The notes below the pieces were generated by a model. The model had not been told where the DNA came from. It saw only the letters and a program-made list of their open reading frames with translations, and did no database searches. The translations under genes were made by a program, and so were the position numbers. Below, piece after piece: positions 1 through 7,242 of a DNA stretch of 8,715 nucleotides (positions are counted from its first letter, which is position 1; each line of letters opens with the position of its first letter). Source of the DNA: Verrucomicrobiales bacterium (GTDB lineage Bacteria; Verrucomicrobiota; Verrucomicrobiia; Limisphaerales; F1-80-MAGS106); contig CANLCA010000090.1 in NCBI GenBank assembly GCA_947487925.1, forward strand, positions 1 to 8,715. The letters are read 5' to 3'.

Positions 1-2113
1 GACCCGCCGTGGCAGTCGGCGTGTCGTTCCGAGCTTCCACATCTGTGATGATAGCCGCGATGGTCGACTGCAGGTCACCGTCCGAGTCTTGGAAAACCTC
101 GGCAACGCGCTGGACATAGCCCAACGAGGGATTGCTCATCACGAGACTTCGAATCAGGCGCGTCGCGATGAACGGCGCGGTATTCGGATGATTCATGAGG
201 ATGTCGAGCACGCTTTCGAGATCGGCCTCGACCGACTGGCCGGCGGGGATTGTCGTGCCGAGAACAGTCTTGGCGTTGAAATCGTGGTTTTGGGGATGGG
301 CCACCAGGGGCGCGCCGAACCATTCGTAGGCGTATCCGCCGGGCGGCTGGGCATAGACCCAACCGGTGAGCGCGAGTGCGAGTTGGGCGACGTCGGCCTG
401 CGTGTAGGTCGGGATGGGTGCACCGTTCGCGTCCTCCTGCTGCCCGCCGTTGGGTTGGAGTTGCCAGAGGCCGATGGTGAAAAGTTGCATCAACTCGCGA
501 GCGTAGTTTTCGTTTGCCCCACCGCCGTTCATTGGTTTTGTGGAATTGGCCAGGTCAAGGTACTTACCCATCGAAGAACTCTTGGTGACGTCGCGCAAAA
601 GATCTCGATAGTTCCCAAAGGCTTGCTGGCTCAGGATGTTCAGCCATGGAAGCATCGCATCCGCGTAAATATTTTTGTTGGCCGACACGACGATGATCTG
701 ACTCAGCGCATGGATAACACGCTGGCGCAACTGGTCCGGCGCGGTTGTGAAACTCGCAAGCTGCCATTGCTGGAGGGTGTTCACGGAGTTGTCCCCTGGC
801 ACAGGGATGGGCGTGGCCGGAAGCGCAAACTGCTGCCCGAGGTAGTCGTTCAACCCGAGTTGCTGGATCGTGGCGATCAGAGCGTCAGTGGGGCCAAAAG
901 TGGTTTGCTCCGCGATCCGCGCCGCTGCGAGTAGCGCCGTGTAATCGGGCGGCGGCGTCACCGTCACGATGCCGTCGCTGGTCGAGTTCACATCGACAAC
1001 CGACGTGGCGCGGACCGTCACGGTGGGCGAGGCCGGCATCGTGGCGGGCGTGATATAAAGTCCCGCACTGTTGATGGTGCCGTTGGCCGAACCGCCGATC
1101 ACCGACCAAATGACCGCGGTGTTGGCAGTGCCCGCGACGCCGGCGTAAAACTGTTTTGCACCTCCAAGTTGGACGGTGGCAGTAGCTGGTGCGACGGTCA
1201 CAACGACCGGCGGCGATACCAGGGTGATGGTCGCGTTGGCGGACACTAGCGCGTTCGCGGAAGATGTGGCTCGCAATGTCACGGTGCTCGGATTTGGCAG
1301 CACCAAGGGGGTGGAATAAACCCCGCCAGCACTCACCGTTCCGTTGGCTGAACCACCGACAACCGACCAGGTGACAGCAGTGTTCAGGCTGCCCGAAACG
1401 GTCGCCGTGAAGCTCTGAGAATTGCCCAGTTGCACCGAGGCGACGCTCGGCGAAACGGACACCGTGATGGTCGAAGCACTGACCTTGGCAGAGACCGAGT
1501 TGCCCGTGACGGCTCCCGGCCCCGGGAGGCGCACGGCAAATTTGATAGTTCCGGTCACCGCGGCGTTCCCGTTGGCCTTGAGTGATGTGGACGAAACATA
1601 GATCGTGGGGAGGTCGACGCCATTGGCCTGCACCACCGCGTCAGGGGTGAAGTTGGCACCGTTCATACTGACCTGATAGTTGGCGATCAGGAGAGATGAC
1701 GGCGATACCGACCAAAGCCAGGGATACTTCCGGATGATTGTTAACTGGGTGGCAGCGAACGCGGAAGGGTAGGCCGTGCTCTGAGCTCTGACGGTGAGAA
1801 CGCTATTCACCGGGGCTTGGGCCGGGGCTTGATATAAGCCGCTGGCGCTGATGGTGCCGAAAGTGGCGTTGCCGCCGGGCACATCGTTTACCAGCCATAG
1901 AATCGTATTGGGTGAGAGCGGAACGTAAGCACCGAACTGCTTCGTGCCGCCGATTTCGACATTGTTGTTCTGAGGCCAGAGGTCCATCCCGCCCGAGGAC
2001 TGCGCCAATAGGCGAGTGGGCAATGTCGTCAGTGCCACCACGATGAGTCCGCAAAGGACGGTTTTGAATCGAGCGAGTGTCCGCGTCGGAGCCTTGTGCT
2101 TGCTTTGTTTCAT
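1..2113 (-). CDS. Secreted DUF1800 family protein with N-terminal Ig-like repeats (partial, C-terminus off the left edge)
   Basis: One minus-strand frame stays open from the ATG at 2113-2111 to the window edge, giving 704 codons with no stop. Residues 1-38 look like a signal peptide: a Lys/Arg-rich start, a hydrophobic stretch around 19-31, then LLAQ before SSGG. Residues about 43-127, 218-299 and 303-387 are Ig-like/bacterial surface repeats sharing the pattern W-S/L-V...G-T-I/V-S-A-x-G-x-Y. Residues about 129-212 resemble an IPT/TIG-type module (MNGANFTPDAVVQANG). The DUF1800 domain begins near 391 and carries the family's usual motifs: NENYARELMQLFTIG (534-548), ALTGW (581-585), HDFNAKTVLG (610-619) and FIATRLIRSLV further on. 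DUF1800 has no established biochemical activity. In Planctomycetota and Verrucomicrobiota these genes are often followed by a DUF1501 gene, which here would lie left of the window. No clear Shine-Dalgarno sequence precedes the ATG. Export and family are firm; function is unknown. Confidence 0.9.
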   Translation of the reverse strand, partial: MKQSKHKAPTRTLARFKTVLCGLIVVALTTLPTRLLAQSSGGMDLWPQNNNVEIGGTKQFGAYVPLSPNTILWLVNDVPGGNATFGTISASGLYQAPAQAPVNSVLTVRAQSTAYPSAFAATQLTIIRKYPWLWSVSPSSLLIANYQVSMNGANFTPDAVVQANGVDLPTIYVSSTSLKANGNAAVTGTIKFAVRLPGPGAVTGNSVSAKVSASTITVSVSPSVASVQLGNSQSFTATVSGSLNTAVTWSVVGGSANGTVSAGGVYSTPLVLPNPSTVTLRATSSANALVSANATITLVSPPVVVTVAPATATVQLGGAKQFYAGVAGTANTAVIWSVIGGSANGTINSAGLYITPATMPASPTVTVRATSVVDVNSTSDGIVTVTPPPDYTALLAAARIAEQTTFGPTDALIATIQQLGLNDYLGQQFALPATPIPVPGDNSVNTLQQWQLASFTTAPDQLRQRVIHALSQIIVVSANKNIYADAMLPWLNILSQQAFGNYRDLLRDVTKSSSMGKYLDLANSTKPMNGGGANENYARELMQLFTIGLWQLQPNGGQQEDANGAPIPTYTQADVAQLALALTGWVYAQPPGGYAYEWFGAPLVAHPQNHDFNAKTVLGTTIPAGQSVEADLESVLDILMNHPNTAPFIATRLIRSLVMSNPSLGYVQRVAEVFQDSDGDLQSTIAAIITDVEARNDTPTATAG

Positions 2114-2413
2114 GATCTGAATGGTTGGTTGGGGTTCACTCTCGATGAATGGGATTATCGGATTGACTGATACCACGTGCCGATTCTGAAGTTGCCGGTT
2201 TCGTAGTGTTTGGGGAAAAGCAGGAGGTTGAATTCCTCCGGGACAGCCACTTGCCGAAAGCCTGCGACAGAGGGCGAGTTACGGCCACTGTTTCGATCGC
2301 AGGTTGTGTTGTCATCACTCCAATTGTTTACACCCCTTTGTTGTTTCCGAACATAGGCCGGAGGGCCTAGGACATCAGGCTGGTGAACTCGACCTGCCGC
2401 TGCACCAGAGAGC
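2114..2413. other. Divergent intergenic region between the DUF1800 gene and the histidine kinase
   Basis: This 300-base gap separates two genes read away from each other, so it should contain both promoters. I could not pick out a convincing -35/-10 pair on either strand. There is no strong hairpin or operator-like palindrome. On the minus strand an open frame ending at a TAA (2157-2155) encodes a short stretch containing SVAGFRQVAVPEEFNLLL (about 2290-2205). It resembles the repeated tail motif of some secreted verrucomicrobial proteins and may be a gene remnant; see the findings. Confidence 0.5.
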
Positions 2414-5400
2414 TTGGTAAACCTCGAAAGTCCTCGGAATTGGGAATGTTTTCGCAGGGGCAGACCCAGCAATAGGTCGAAAGCCCTATGGACTTTGGCG
2501 ATTCGGCTATTTCCATTTGTGAGTCTTGTGGCCATCCTCGTCGAAGTGAGAACTACATCCTCCATCTCCCGCTGGCGCTGCCTCGCCTCTCTTGAGCGTT
2601 GGAGCGTGCTCCCCGGGGCTGCATGGCAGGCGCTCATCGCGGTCTTTCTCTCGAGTGGGTGCTTCAGCGCGGCTGGCGCCGAGGGTGCTGTCTCTTCGAC
2701 CGTGCGCGAATTGACGACGATTGAGCAGGTGGTGAAAATCGGAACGAACCTCCTCGCGGCGAGTTCGGTGACGGCGCGGGTGCAGGGGATTGTCATCTTT
2801 GTTTCGCCAAGGGCTCGCCGACTCTATTTGCAGCAGGGGGAATTCGGCTTGCAGGCCAATCTGTCCACAGTCGTCACCGGCTTCCGCGTCGGGCACCGCG
2901 TCGAACTCACGGGCAAGGTCGAGGAATCGATGCCCACGCCGCGGTTGGTCAATACCACGGCGACAATTTTGGGCGAAGAACCATTGCCGGAACCGTTGCC
3001 GTCTTCGGCGCACCGTTTTGCCCTGGGCCACGATTTCATGCGCCTCGTGAAATTGCGAGGCGTTGTTCGCGACATGCGTTCTGAGCGTGATGCGATGCTG
3101 CTGCTGCTGACGGCGGAAGGGCTACCCTTCGAGTTTTCAGTTCAATCCGCTCCTGGCCCATTGCCTGGCGACTGGTTGGATGCGGAACTGGAAGCGGTCG
3201 GATTCGCAGTGCCGTCCTACACGACGGAGGGGCGGCTCAGTGGTTTTCGTGTTCACTCGGCGAGCACAAACGTTTTCCGAATTATCCGTGCGGGGAGTTC
3301 CAATGTGTTCGGCCGTCCGGTGCTCTCCATCGCCGAGGCGGCCCGGAAGCCGTTCGCCTGGCAGCCTCGCTACAAAGTCAGCGGCACCGTCACGCTCCAT
3401 CGAGGCCCGGACCTCTACATTGATGATGGCACTGGCGCGATGCACATCAGCCCCATCCGCCTCCTAGCCAAGCCGGCGCAGGGCGAATCGCTACCACACG
3501 AACCGCAGACCCCGCTCCGCCCTGGGGAGAGAGTCGAGGTCATCGGAGTGCGGCAGAATTGGTTTTTCCTGGCGCCGATGCTTCTCCACGCGGAATTCCG
3601 TCGAACTGGTACCGCTCCCCTGGTAGTTCCCGTGCCCGTCACGTCCGCTGATCTCAAGGCAGGCCGTCACGCTGGAAAGCTGGTGTCGGTCGAGGCAAGA
3701 CTGCTCAACCAGCGTACCTGGGGCGAGCGCAGCACCCAGCGGCACCTGATGATGCTGCAGGCAGGCGAAGAGATCTTCCAAGCCACATGGTCGGGGGATC
3801 AGCCTGCAAAGTGGGATTTCAAACTAGACTCGTTTGTGCGACTCACCGGCATTAACGAAGCCCAGAGTGGACAGATCAAGGACCGTATCACTTTCGAATT
3901 GCGCCTTCGTGGGCCGGAGGATGTCACGCCGATTCCGTCGCCTCCATTCTGGACACGCTCCGCGCTTGTCAAACCTCTGCTCGCAGGACTGAGCGTCGCC
4001 ATCCTCGCCGCCGCATGGATTCTGGTGCAACGACGCCAAATGAGGCGCTTGCTCGCCTCCAAGGAGCGTTTCCGCGCGCTGATTGACAATTCCTTCGATG
4101 TCACCATGGTCCTCACCTCCGCAGGTGTCGTGAAGTATCTCTCCCCATCCGGCGTACGCCTGTTCGGGGAAATTACGGCGCCTATGACGAACAAGGGTGT
4201 CGCCAGTGTAGTGCACCCGGAGGACTTGCCTTTGATCCTAGAAGCGCACCAAGAGGTGCTCAAGGAACCAGGCCTCTCGCGGCGTGTGTCGCGTTACCGC
4301 GTGCTCACCCGGGATGGCGCCGTGCGCTACGTTGAGGCGATCGGCACCAACTGCCTGCACGTCCCCGGCGTCGAGGGTGTGGTTGTGAACCTGCGCGACA
4401 TCACCGAGCGCGAGTTGGCGCAGCAAGAACTCGAACGTTCCGAACTGTTGCATCGGCGCATCAACGAGTTCGCCACGTCGCTCTCGACGTTGCACACCGA
4501 GGAGGACATCCTTTGGGAAATCACCCGCCAATGCATCTCGGTGCTGGGGTTCGCGGATTGTGTGATCTATTTGCTGGATGAGTCGCGCGGGGTTCTGGCG
4601 CAAAAAGCTGCTTACGGCCCAAAAAATCCGCGCGAACGCGAGATCTTCGACCCGATTGAAATCCCCGTGGGCCAGGGCATCGTTGGCAGCGTCGCCGCGT
4701 CCGGTTTGCCTGAGATCATCCAAGACACCAGCTGGGACCCACGCTACATCGTGGACGACCAGTGCCGGCTTTCTGAAATCGCTGTGCCGATCCTTTCGGA
4801 AGGCCGAGTGCTCGGGGTGATAGATTCTGAGCATCCCCAACGCGCTTTCTTCACCAAGGAGCACCTGACTGTTCTGACCTCCATCGCATCGCTCTGTGCC
4901 AACAAACTGGTCCGGGCTCGGGCCGAGCGACGGCTTTTAGAGTCGCATGAAGACCTCGAACGCCATATCACCGAACGCACGGGAGAAGTGGTCGCCGCAA
5001 ACGTGCAGCTCAAGCGAGAGATTGCCGACCGTGCCCGTGCTGAAAGAGTGCAGAAGGCGCTCTACGCCATCTCCGAGGCCATCCATCGCGCGGACGATTT
5101 GGCCAACTTATATGGGCGGATTCACGAGATCATCGGCACGCTCATGCCTGCTGTGAATTTCTACATCGCGCTCTACGACCCTGCGACGGAGGTCGTGAGT
5201 TTCCCCTATCACCGCGACGAAGTCGATGCGCCGCCGCCGCCGCGCCAAGGCCGGCGCGGGATGACCGAATACGTCCTGCGTACGGGCTTCGCTGCGCTGG
5301 CTGATCTGGAGGAAATCGCGCGGCTTAAAGCCGCTGGAGAATACGTCCAAAGCGGCGGTCCGGCGAAGATCTGGCTGGGTGTTCCGCTCTCCAGAGGTGG

Positions 5401-6319
5401 CTGCCCTTTTGGCGTTATGGCTGTGCAGGATCACCACAACCCACGGGTCTATGGTCAGGAGGAAATGCAGATCCTCAGCTTTGTAGCCGATCAGACCGCT
5501 CTGGCCATTGAACGTAAACGCGCCCAGGACGATCTTCGGGTGGCGCTTCAGGCGGAAAAGGAATTGAACCAACTCAAGGGCAGCTTCGTGTCGATGGTCA
5601 GCCACGAATTCCGAACACCGCTTGGAGTGATCCTTTCGTCCAGCAACATCTTGGACCACTACCTGGATCGGCTGCCACCAGAAAAACGCACTGCCCAATT
5701 GCGCGCTATCCGCAAGTCCGTTCATCGTATGAACGACCTGATTGAAGATGTGCTGCTGCTCGGTAAATTCGACGCTGGCGCTCTCGGTTGCCAGCCCGTG
5801 TCCCTTGATTTGGTTTCGTTCTGCCGACATACGGCCATGGAAATCGAGTCCGCCACCGCGCGCGATGGGGCGATTCTTTTCATCCCGACCGACATCGGCG
5901 CGGATGCCACCGCCGATGAAGGGTTGTTGCACCACATTCTTGCCAATTTGCTTGGCAACTCGGTGAAATACTCGCCGCCGGACCAGTCGGTCGAGTTCCG
6001 TGTGACCCGCCGTGGTACGGATGCGGAATTTGTGATTTGCGATCGCGGTTGCGGCATCCCGGCGGCGGATCAGGCTCGACTTTTCACGGCGTTTTATCGC
6101 GGGAGCAACGTCGGGCAAAAACCCGGCAGTGGCCTGGGTTTGGTCATCGCAAAACGTTGCGTGGATTTGCACTGCGGCACGATCCGTTGCCACAGTGAAC
6201 TGGGCGGCGGGACGACGTTCACCGTGACCCTGCCACTGTTCGACGGCACGCGGGTGTTTCGCCGTCGGCCCAATGGTCACACTCCACTGGCAGGAATACG
6301 CAGTTCAACCAATTCGTGA
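2414..6319 (+). CDS. Membrane-bound sensor histidine kinase: OB-fold periplasmic region, TM, PAS, two GAF, HisKA, HATPase_c
   Basis: Autophosphorylating sensor kinase of a two-component system, anchored in the inner membrane. Numbered from the TTG at 2414: an N-terminal hydrophobic export or anchor segment lies in the first 90 residues. About 100-492 hold four beta-rich OB-fold-like units (starting near 100, 210, 304 and 414; the third contains DLYIDDGTGAMHISP). A transmembrane helix spans 521-538. PAS covers about 550-668, ending NLRDITER. GAF1 covers about 682-835, followed by a charged coiled-coil linker of about 45 residues. GAF2 covers about 882-1037. HisKA has the phospho-acceptor His1064 in SHEFRTPLG. 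HATPase_c has the N box around 1178-1182 (NLLGN), the G1 box DRGCG at 1210 and the G2 box GSGLGL at 1238. All catalytic boxes are intact and there is no attached receiver. The start is uncertain: the frame has no ATG before 2930, and candidates are TTG 2414 or GTG 2519, 2528, 2546 and 2606, none with a good ribosome-binding site. I give the longest form; GTG 2546 would leave a tidy signal peptide ending AAGA. The ligand is unknown. Confidence 0.93.
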   Translation: MVNLESPRNWECFRRGRPSNRSKALWTLAIRLFPFVSLVAILVEVRTTSSISRWRCLASLERWSVLPGAAWQALIAVFLSSGCFSAAGAEGAVSSTVRELTTIEQVVKIGTNLLAASSVTARVQGIVIFVSPRARRLYLQQGEFGLQANLSTVVTGFRVGHRVELTGKVEESMPTPRLVNTTATILGEEPLPEPLPSSAHRFALGHDFMRLVKLRGVVRDMRSERDAMLLLLTAEGLPFEFSVQSAPGPLPGDWLDAELEAVGFAVPSYTTEGRLSGFRVHSASTNVFRIIRAGSSNVFGRPVLSIAEAARKPFAWQPRYKVSGTVTLHRGPDLYIDDGTGAMHISPIRLLAKPAQGESLPHEPQTPLRPGERVEVIGVRQNWFFLAPMLLHAEFRRTGTAPLVVPVPVTSADLKAGRHAGKLVSVEARLLNQRTWGERSTQRHLMMLQAGEEIFQATWSGDQPAKWDFKLDSFVRLTGINEAQSGQIKDRITFELRLRGPEDVTPIPSPPFWTRSALVKPLLAGLSVAILAAAWILVQRRQMRRLLASKERFRALIDNSFDVTMVLTSAGVVKYLSPSGVRLFGEITAPMTNKGVASVVHPEDLPLILEAHQEVLKEPGLSRRVSRYRVLTRDGAVRYVEAIGTNCLHVPGVEGVVVNLRDITERELAQQELERSELLHRRINEFATSLSTLHTEEDILWEITRQCISVLGFADCVIYLLDESRGVLAQKAAYGPKNPREREIFDPIEIPVGQGIVGSVAASGLPEIIQDTSWDPRYIVDDQCRLSEIAVPILSEGRVLGVIDSEHPQRAFFTKEHLTVLTSIASLCANKLVRARAERRLLESHEDLERHITERTGEVVAANVQLKREIADRARAERVQKALYAISEAIHRADDLANLYGRIHEIIGTLMPAVNFYIALYDPATEVVSFPYHRDEVDAPPPPRQGRRGMTEYVLRTGFAALADLEEIARLKAAGEYVQSGGPAKIWLGVPLSRGGCPFGVMAVQDHHNPRVYGQEEMQILSFVADQTALAIERKRAQDDLRVALQAEKELNQLKGSFVSMVSHEFRTPLGVILSSSNILDHYLDRLPPEKRTAQLRAIRKSVHRMNDLIEDVLLLGKFDAGALGCQPVSLDLVSFCRHTAMEIESATARDGAILFIPTDIGADATADEGLLHHILANLLGNSVKYSPPDQSVEFRVTRRGTDAEFVICDRGCGIPAADQARLFTAFYRGSNVGQKPGSGLGLVIAKRCVDLHCGTIRCHSELGGGTTFTVTLPLFDGTRVFRRRPNGHTPLAGIRSSTNS

Positions 6320-6323
6320 GCTT

Positions 6324-6962
6324 ATGACCAAACTCCTGATAATCGAAGACGACGAACAAACGCGCGAGAATCTCGAGCTCATTCTCGTCTTGGAAGGTTA
6401 CGCGGTTCGTTCTGCCGAAAATGGCCGCGCGGGACTCGAGTTGGCCTTGGCCGACCGGCCCGAATTGATTATTTGCGATGTGAGCATGCCCGAACTTGAC
6501 GGACACGAGGTGCTGCGGAAGCTGCGCGGCGCGGCGCAAACAGCCGACATCCCCTTTATTTTTCTGACAGCTCAGGGGGAGCGGCACCAACAGCGCACCG
6601 GCATGAATTTGGGCGCCGATGATTACCTTTGTAAGCCCCTGGACACCGAGGACCTGCTGGCGGCCGTACGCGCCCGGTTGCAACGAAAGCGTGAGAACTG
6701 GGATGCCGCGCTGGCCGACGCCGGGCCGGATTTCGATTCTGCTAAACCGCTGGAATCACTTGGACTGACGGCACGGGAAGCCGAGGTCTTGTTATGGGTT
6801 TCCCAAGGCAAGGCGAACTCGGACGTTGCCACCATCCTAGGCATGAGCGAAAAAACGGTGAAAATCCACCTCGGCCACATCTTCGAGAAACTGAACGTCG
6901 AGACACGCACGGCTGCCGCCTTGCAGGCCATCGAAGCGTTGTCCCGCGGAGGGGTCTCTTGA
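6324..6962 (+). CDS. Response regulator, receiver plus LuxR/NarL-type HTH
   Basis: DNA-binding response regulator of 212 residues and the probable phosphotransfer partner of the kinase four bases upstream. The receiver (about 1-120) has the acidic pair Asp9/Asp10, the phospho-acceptor Asp52 in ICDVSMPELDG, the switch Thr82 in FLTAQG and the conserved Lys104 in CKP. A 25-residue linker leads to a LuxR-type helix-turn-helix (about 146-206): LTAREAEVLLWVSQGKANSD, then MSEKTVKIHLGHIFEKLNV with its recognition helix. The ATG at 6324 is chosen because MTKLLIIEDD is the normal beginning of a receiver. An upstream in-frame ATG at 6273 would add 17 residues overlapping the kinase and having no receiver character. 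The weak GTGAG at 6316-6320 overlaps the kinase stop codon, so translation is probably coupled. The last few codons (RGGVS, stop) abut an apparent transposase relic and could be partly derived from it. Target genes are not evident. Confidence 0.95.
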   Translation: MTKLLIIEDDEQTRENLELILVLEGYAVRSAENGRAGLELALADRPELIICDVSMPELDGHEVLRKLRGAAQTADIPFIFLTAQGERHQQRTGMNLGADDYLCKPLDTEDLLAAVRARLQRKRENWDAALADAGPDFDSAKPLESLGLTAREAEVLLWVSQGKANSDVATILGMSEKTVKIHLGHIFEKLNVETRTAAALQAIEALSRGGVS

Positions 6963-7003
6963 TATTCGTTCATCAGTCTTCGGTATTGTTGTTTCGTAAT
7001 CAT
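6959..7003 (-). pseudogene. Truncated 5' end of an IS21-type transposase gene (istA relic)
   Basis: The minus strand reads MITKQQYRRLMNEYQ from an ATG at 7003-7001, then runs into the antisense of the response regulator's 3' end. From memory, IS21-family IstA proteins commonly begin with a very similar M-I-x-x-x-x-Y-R-x-L-M pattern. A good Shine-Dalgarno sequence, AGGGAGG (minus strand of 7014-7020), lies 10 bases upstream, as expected for a former translated gene. Only about 15 codons survive, so no transposase is made. The family assignment rests on a short peptide and is moderate. Confidence 0.5.
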
Positions 7004-7115
7004 CCAGCAGCCGCCTCCCTCGAAGCCAAACGGCCCCGCGGAAACTGCTGCCTGATCATCCGAAACCACCGGCCGAACTAAACGCCGTTACTGGAAAGTG
7101 TTAATTGTCGAAACA
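6962..7115 (-). mobile_element. Probable IS21-like element end (relic)
   Basis: This stretch may be the left end of the insertion sequence that carried the istA fragment. Read on the minus strand it starts TGTTTCGACAATTAACACTT (7115 downward). IS21-family elements begin with TGT and keep a noncoding end of about 50-150 bases before istA, which fits the 112 bases between 7115 and the ATG at 7003. No matching right end or target duplication is seen in the window. The outer boundary is a guess. Confidence 0.3.
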
Positions 7116-7221
7116 GGAGTATAGAAGTCGCCTCCTCCAGATGGCTCGCTTCAGGAAGGCAACCGCAGCAGGGGCAGCCAAGCCTGTTCTTGGAGGAATG
7201 GCAAATATTCGCCGAATTTGG

Positions 7222-7239
7222 CCACCGCCTTGGCGGCGG
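7222..7239 (-). terminator. GC-rich hairpin just after the PEP-CTERM stop codon
   Basis: Four bases beyond the minus-strand TAA (7245-7243), the sequence CCGCCGCCAAGGCGGTGG can fold into a stem of 7-8 pairs with one G-T wobble. It has the position of a transcription terminator for the PEP-CTERM gene. It is not followed by a run of T on the minus strand, so intrinsic termination is only possible, not shown. Confidence 0.3.
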
Positions 7240-7242
7240 AGA

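Noticed and set aside
89..934. Plus-strand open frame of 281 codons opposite the DUF1800 gene
   Set aside because: It is antisense to a frame with clear DUF1800 motifs, has no recognisable domain and has a composition typical of a mirror frame in GC-rich DNA.
3099..3112. Short CTG run (Leu) in the kinase; similarly a GCC run near 5229-5243 encoding Pro residues
   Set aside because: Only four to five units each, inside coding sequence and explained by Leu or Pro codons; no sign of slippage or regulation.
4238..4864. Minus-strand open frame of 208 codons opposite PAS/GAF1
   Set aside because: Shadow of the kinase; rich in residues expected from reverse-complement codon bias and without any motif.
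5108..6280. Minus-strand open frame of 390 codons opposite the kinase catalytic region
   Set aside because: It lies entirely antisense to GAF2, HisKA and HATPase_c, which have intact motifs on the plus strand; no domain is visible in the antisense product.
6273..6323. Upstream ATG at 6273 as start of the response regulator
   Set aside because: The extra 17 residues (MVTLHWQEYAVQPIREL) have no receiver character and overlap the kinase; the ATG at 6324 gives the canonical receiver N-terminus.
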